NCBI GenBank assembly: GCA_013399855.1
Contig: VXAY01002463.1
Span: 278,667 to 342,666 of the forward strand
Source: Oxyruncus cristatus
Taxonomy: Eukaryota; Chordata; Aves; Passeriformes; Cotingidae
Length of the DNA stretch: 64,000 bases
Direction of reading: 5' to 3'
The notes beneath the pieces were generated by a model. It was given only the letters and a program-made list of their open reading frames with translations, was not told where the DNA came from and ran no database searches. Made by a program: the position numbers and the translations under genes. Shown piece after piece: positions 58,701 to 64,000 of this stretch. Within the stretch, counting starts at the first letter, position 1, and every line of letters begins with the position of its first letter.

Positions 58701-61179
58701 TAAATGGATAAATGCTTAAAGAATTGGTTTTATACCTTTGCATGAAGGATGATATTTAAAAAGTAATATTGGTGACAGACTACAGTTTTTCTGCAGAATA
58801 TTTTTCTTTTTGATGGAGTCAGATTTTTTCTACCACTCACTGAGTTGAACTTTAAGAAAATGGTTCCCTCTAACCCTGTCACAAATTTCAGATAAACCTT
58901 ATGGTGGGACAGATATTGAACTCCAAGTTATTTAGTGTCCAATGGAGACCCATCAAAAGGAAAGAATGAAAATGACATTTTTTATATAGAGTGATTTGAT
59001 AGCTGTATCTTGGCTTCTTTAAAATTTATTGTATATATTGACACCTTGAAGCATCTGAGGACTGGACTAGTGGGTGAAGGCTGAAGCTATTTTTTCCCAG
59101 AACAGGTGTTTTGTCTACATTAAGACGAAGTATGGGAGTTGACAGACCTGGGTTTTATAGACTAAACTAGAGTTTAGTCCACTATCTTGGACCCTCTCTC
59201 TTAAAAGGCAGTTTCATACATCTTTTTTCCTTCTTCCTTTTCTCCTTCTCCTAAGTCAGTTTGCCTAATAAATCCTAGATATTGCAAATGGGCAGTGCAC
59301 TTGCATTAACTACTTGCTATAAAGCCATAAGAGAAATAAATCCAGATTCTCTCTCCTCAATTCACTTACACAGTCATTTTTTCTCTCCCCCTCTCTAAGA
59401 AAGAGCCCAACTGTTTTAAATTTAAATATACACAGTCAATTTTAATACAATGTTCTTTTTCTGCAAATGAGATTATACTTATCACGTGTTCTAGCAGTCT
59501 TTAGACAATTAACTTTTTTCTAATGTGCTGTCTTTGTCATCCTTCATTCTGACAATGCCAAAGCCCCATGAACAACCAGTCTTTGTTTTTAATAGCAATC
59601 ATAATCACAATACCATATTACTTGAGGGACTTGAAACATACCTCTATTTTTCTTATGCCTCTTCCAAACTGCTCTCAACTATCAGATGATGAATAGTCAC
59701 AGATATTAGACTGAAGTATATTTAAGTTCTGAATATTTTTGTGTGAAACATGAATAATCAAAGAGATTGACTGACAAAAAATACTAACCTCTACCTCCTT
59801 ATCAAGCATTACGATAAAGGAGCAAAAATAACACAAAAAACCAAATTATTCTTTGTTCTCAGATCTTTAGGATTTTTGCTTTGAAACTGAAATTGTTGGA
59901 ACTGGAAAACAGAGCAGATGTTGCATACGCAAAGTCCTAAGAGGTGACTGATGTGATGTATTCCAGTATCTATTACTGAAACAGCTAAATACACTAATGA
60001 TTTAAGCAAGTGATTTTATGGTTTTATAAACGCACAGCTCTTTGTCATGAAAGCAGCCTCAGCCCTTTTATCTTAAGGGTTGAACTAATCTTACTATGTG
60101 ATTTAATTACTTTCAAAGGTTTTGTACCATTACATTTACATCTGCTGTATTTAGCTCTGAAGTAAATACCATGAACCAGACACTAACAGTTTCAGTTTAT
60201 GAAGGCAAGGTTCACAAATTCCTGTTTCAAGGTTTTGTCTTATTTGAAAGAAAAATAAATGTTCCATATAATTAAAGAAAAAAAACTCCATCACAAACCA
60301 TCAAAAAACAGAACAAAGAATCCATTAAAGAGCAAGTTTTGCTTTCCTTTAAGTTCTGATGATTGTAAGCTCTCTATACCTTCCTCTCAAAAATTCTACT
60401 TACTTCAGCAGATACCTTACAATTTCTGAGATTCTTAAACTCCCTTTTCTGAATTTTGTTGCCTTTGCATTCTTAGTACTATAACATGCTGGTTTTATTA
60501 TTTTCTCCAGCTCTCCATTTGGGTTATTGCATTCATGCATCATTTTGAAATTTACAACTTACATTTTTATTTTTTATGATTTTGTTACTCCTACCTTTTA
60601 AAAGGATCTTAGGGAATATATTTAAGTTTCATCCAAAGTAAAAACAAACTAGAAAGTTACCTAGCTAAATTGTTGCTTTCAGTTTGACCACAGAGAGTGA
60701 ACAAACAGAAATTATTTTAGATCAATGCAAATTACCACATCAGAATAATATCAACAATGTAAAGTCAGCTTTACGATCTGCCTGTTTCACATGTTTCTGA
60801 TTCCAAAGGGGGAAATGTGATCTTTTCTACATATCAGAATCAACTATCTGTGATCTCTTCTACGTATTAGAAGAGTAGACTCAAGGAGTGTGGATGTAAT
60901 AGCTTATGTTAAAGGAGAAAAAAAAAGGGTAGGAAGAGAAGAAAAGAAAGAAACAGCTGTTTCTGTATTTAGCAATAGGCTTTTAAAATTATGGCTGAGC
61001 ATTTAGGGATGTAGCAGAATTCAATGTCACTATGACATTTTATACTAAATATGGATTTGGGTTTTCAGAATGGTGGATAGGCAATCTCAAATTTATAGCA
61101 ACTTTCAAGATTCCAGACCATTTCAGACTCAGCTTTGCAAATAACTCAGCTGGAGGCTCATGTAACTCATCTAATATAA
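58701..61179. other. Unique AT-rich sequence
   Basis: About 2.5 kb with no gene or named repeat. Reading frames stay under 70 codons. Confidence 0.6.
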
Positions 61180-61394
61180 TTATATAAGAAAGAAATTCTT
61201 TACAGAGAGAGTAATCAGCCATTGGAATGGGCTGCCCAGGAAAGTGGTGGATTCTCCGTCCCTGGGGGTTTTTAAGATGAGGCTGGACGTGGCACTTAGT
61301 TCCATAGTCTAGTAACCGCGGTGGTGTTGGATCAAGGGTTGGACGTAATGATCTCTGAGGTCCTTTCCAACCCGTCTGATTCTATGATTCTATG
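61180..61394 (+). mobile_element. CR1 LINE 3' end, same subfamily as 18135-18380
   Basis: Blocks AAGAAATTCTTTACAGAGAG, ATTGGAATGGGCTGCCCAGG, GGCACTTAGTTCCATAGTCT and GGATCAAGGGTTGGACG, with a clean end ATTCTATGATTCTATG at 61379-61394. Very similar to the copy at 18135. Only the end of ORF2 and the 3' UTR are present. Confidence 0.93.
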
Positions 61395-63066
61395 ATCTGC
61401 CAATAACCTGCAGCTGGAGGCTTTTTGGATAGTTGATTAACCTAAAATTTAAGGCATTTAATGCAAAGTAATTCTTGTATGAATTAAGAGCATCATCTGT
61501 GTGGTTTAGGTTTAGCGCAGACTTCAAAATGAATCTCTAAACATTTTGAGAGTGACCTGGGTATGAGGCCACTGAGTAGTTTAACAAATTTTCCTCTGTC
61601 TTCTTGACAAAACCATCAACTGATGAGGTACATCAGAAATGTTCCACTTCAGACAAATCTCTTATAATCTAAAAATTTCTGATCTCTTCAACACTGAGCT
61701 TTCCACCCATATGTCTTCCTCTCACATCAGGGATGGCTGTATACTGGCCAGATAGTGACATTATCAACCCATTTAGTCCTGAGGCAAAATATTTCAGACC
61801 ACTGGGAGTTCATCAAATCCTTCTTCTCCCAGGCTGCACTTGGTGAAGGTCAGTCTCAAGGCACAAGAGCAGGACAAATTAAATAAGCATGGGCAGACTA
61901 ATTCCTCCAACAGCTGGTCTGAGGATAAGGACAGCCTGTTGATTTACAACTTTTTCAGTCTAGCATTTCACAGTAGCAGTAAATGCACTCTGAGAAGATG
62001 GTTTTCGACAGGGAGTTTCTTGTCGTAGAGGAAAATGCTTATTAGGAACATGAAATTTAACATTGGCTAAAAGTTCAATATTGTCTCAACATCTTATAAT
62101 GTTTGGCAAAAGTTAGGGAGAGGTCATTTGCCAGAATCTTGAGAGCTCTTGTTGTCATGAAACCAGATATTCAGATACATGCACTGTCATAGAATCACTG
62201 AATTACAACTATCTCTACAGGAGGCCAAACTTTTGTAAAACAAAACAATCAAAAACCTGCTCTAATGGGGCAGATGGGAAAATATGCAAAGTCAGAGGGT
62301 CCTGGACGAGGTGCAGTAGATTCAAAACATCTGTACACCGTGCCCTTCAGGTTTGAAGATGCTGGAAGTTGTCTGAAATGTAGTAGCAATTCGTAGGGTA
62401 ATTGTGTAGCAACAAAGAACAACACTATTGCTGTCTGCATAACCAAGGAGTTATATAGATATGGCATAAAATTACTTCTGACTTCACTTAGTGGAGGACA
62501 AATAGTGCCTTTACATCTGTTTCCTGGCTCTGTAATTTTTCCAGATGGAGTCTATTCAATTGGGGAAAAGACATGGGATGAAGGAGATGGTTACTTTGCA
62601 CTGTTGCCTAACAATCTGAATGCTTAATTTTTTTCTTCTGAACTCATAAAACCACCCATCTGTAAAATTTCAGTCCATTTCCCTAAATGGAAGTGATTCA
62701 GTATTTTACAGTAAGAAATAATGGTCATTTTCATTTATAAAGCGCCCCCTGCCAGCACGCTGTAGGTGCCACATGGATTAACTCTAATCAGAACAACCAA
62801 CAACAATTAAAACATCATTAAATATTCAATACACAAAACACCCCAAACCAAACAGAGAAGCATTATCATAAAAGTCATCTAAGTGTACAAACATTAGAAG
62901 TTAGTGTAAATCTGCCATCTATGTACATCTTTCCATTGCTTGCATTTCATAGTAAGCTGCTAATAGAGCAAACATAAAACTCAGAAGCTGCTGTGTCTTT
63001 GTCTGAACACCTTATGTTCCAGAGGCTATAAGCAAACACAATAAATATGGATGGGATTACTCTGTT
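61395..63066. other. Unique sequence with a few weak repeat traces
   Basis: No gene recognised. TCATAGAATCACTGAATTAC at about 62187 looks like the inverse of a CR1 terminus (minus strand, about 35 bases, uncertain). A segment at 62728-62830 with ATAAAGCGCC may be an old SINE remnant. Confidence 0.45.
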
Positions 63067-63125
63067 CATTCATAGATTCATTAAAGCTGGAAAAGACCTC
63101 TAAGATCATCAAGTCCAACCTTCAG
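63067..63125 (-). mobile_element. Very short CR1 3' end, minus strand
   Basis: The plus strand reads ATTCATAGATTCATTAAAGC, then TGGAAAAGACCTCTAAGATC, then ATCAAGTCCAACC, the inverse of a typical CR1 3' UTR end. About 60 bases remain. Confidence 0.8.
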
Positions 63126-63459
63126 TCCTTTATCTCCTGTACTGGGTACCATGGGAAAATTTTGCCATTATAAATCACAGTGAAATTAAGGAACTGGATT
63201 CCATTAAGTGTCAAAGAGTCTTTTCCAGCACTAAAGATAAAATAGGTCCTTGAATTCACACCTTGCTGCAACCTGTCTTGCATCTTTATGAGCTGGCCCA
63301 GTGCATAATGGATTGTCATAAATCATGTCGGATAATTAAATATCATTGCAAGTAAAACTGAAACCTAAAGTAAATAATAAACAAATACTCATAGATTTTG
63401 TTTCTCTGTGGGGTATTACAAGTAGCTGCAGAACTTTGTACGAATAACATAAGAAGACC
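63126..63459. other. Unique spacer before the right-hand LTR
   Basis: About 330 bases with no recognised feature. Confidence 0.55.
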
Positions 63460-64000
63460 TGTCATGGTTTAGCCCATTCCCCTCAGGATTAGGGTAGAAA
63501 ATGGTTGATTCCAGGTGAAATTCTGGCTAGGTAGCCAATTAGAGGACTTCTCTGACATCTCTACGAATTACATAATTAACACAAACCGGAAAAGAAGGAT
63601 TGTTGTAGTTGTGTGTGGGGGCAGAAAGAAATTCGGAGCCATGATGTGAGGAGGCAGCAGAGCCTCCCCCAGTGGGGGGCCAAGGCCCCCTCCTCCCCTG
63701 GCCTTGGGTCAGGGGCAGGCATGGCTCTGAACCCTCTGGTCGAAGCATGTAGCAGAGTGGAGAAGAAACTCCAGAGGGAAGTTGTTCAGCTGAGACATTA
63801 CAGAAGAAACTTCAGCCAGCGGAGAGCAGAGAAAAGCTTGAGATAAGACAGAAACTCCAAGGTCAGTGAAAAGGAGGGAGTGCAGAGGCATGGGGAAGTC
63901 CCCCCCGCTCTCTCCCTCCAGCAGGGGAAAAGACTTTAAAACTAAACCCCTGCCACCTGTGGAAATGATTTGGAGTGAAGAGACTTTTGTGTGGATTCTT
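63460..64000 (+). mobile_element. LTR of the same family as 25467-26629, cut by the window edge
   Basis: Begins TGTCATGGTTTAGCCCATTC. For the first 135 or so bases it aligns with the LTR at 25467, roughly three-quarters identical by eye, including the conserved CCAAT box (63534-63538) and the GACATCTCT block. After AAAAGAAGG the middle parts diverge; this copy has a purine-rich and GC-rich middle. Near the window end, ATGATTTGGA and AGAGACTTTT again resemble the other LTR (near 26339-26367). Whether it is a solo LTR or the left end of a provirus cannot be seen. The frames inside it are not recognised genes. Confidence 0.75.

Noticed and set aside
1..64000. tRNA, rRNA, CRISPR array, bacterial operon or phage features
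   Set aside because: No cloverleaf with a GTTCGAATCC-type arm, no rRNA core sequence, no regularly spaced direct repeats and no dense gene packing were seen; the content is vertebrate non-coding DNA.
25467..64000. The two same-family LTRs as the ends of one provirus
   Set aside because: They are 38 kb apart, only about three-quarters identical at the start, and no retroviral internal region lies between them; the left one has its own target duplication.

Overview
The window reads as an ordinary non-coding stretch of a bird nuclear genome, probably a songbird or another member of Neoaves. It is AT-rich and CpG-poor. It has no convincing protein-coding gene, rRNA, tRNA, operon-like packing or CRISPR array. 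The evidence for a bird is the repeats: at least thirteen pieces of CR1 LINE, several ending in the CR1 terminal octamer repeat (ATTCTATG) instead of a poly(A) tail, plus LTRs that begin TGTCATGGTTTAGCCC and end with its near inverse. All identifications rest on remembered family patterns and reading by eye; no database search was run.

Layout. 1-640 is an ancient CR1 on the minus strand that runs off the left edge. 641-6042 is mostly unique sequence with two weak exon-like segments. 6043-9250 is a LINE-rich block: two CR1 3' ends joined end to end, an ancient CR1 reverse-transcriptase fragment, and an older CR1 apparently split by a younger one. 9251-25466 is largely unique, with one minus-strand LTR fragment (15477-15780), one CR1 3' end (18135-18380) and a 29-base A tract. 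25467-26629 is a solo LTR with inverted termini and a 4-bp target duplication. 26634-34242 holds a possible second kind of LTR near 29.7-30.1 kb and a CR1 at 33180-33868. 34243-34800 is a minus-strand CR1 whose ORF2 frame is broken by a single stop in its best-preserved part.

34801-47769 is AT-rich unique sequence with a CA/TA microsatellite, a diverged direct repeat of about 100 bp whose copies lie 1 kb apart, an old CR1-type 3' end (42160-42399) and a possible LTR-like piece near 46.5-46.9 kb. 47770-49140 is a long ancient CR1 on the minus strand. 50057-53889 has three CR1 copies and a TA microsatellite. 53890-63459 has a hairpin cluster at 56731-56813, a MIR-like SINE remnant, and CR1 pieces at 58145, 61180 and 63067. 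A second LTR of the 25.5-kb family begins at 63460 and runs off the right edge.

The window is a gene desert or a long intron carrying a layered record of retroposon insertions: ancient amniote-type CR1 and MIR-like remnants, then bird CR1 subfamilies, then LTRs. I found no evidence of a new biological system. The best items for follow-up are the CR1 copies joined at their 3' ends, the nested CR1, the 1-kb-spaced direct repeat, the 56.7-kb hairpin with nuclear-receptor-like half-sites, and a few exon-like or conserved-element-like segments.
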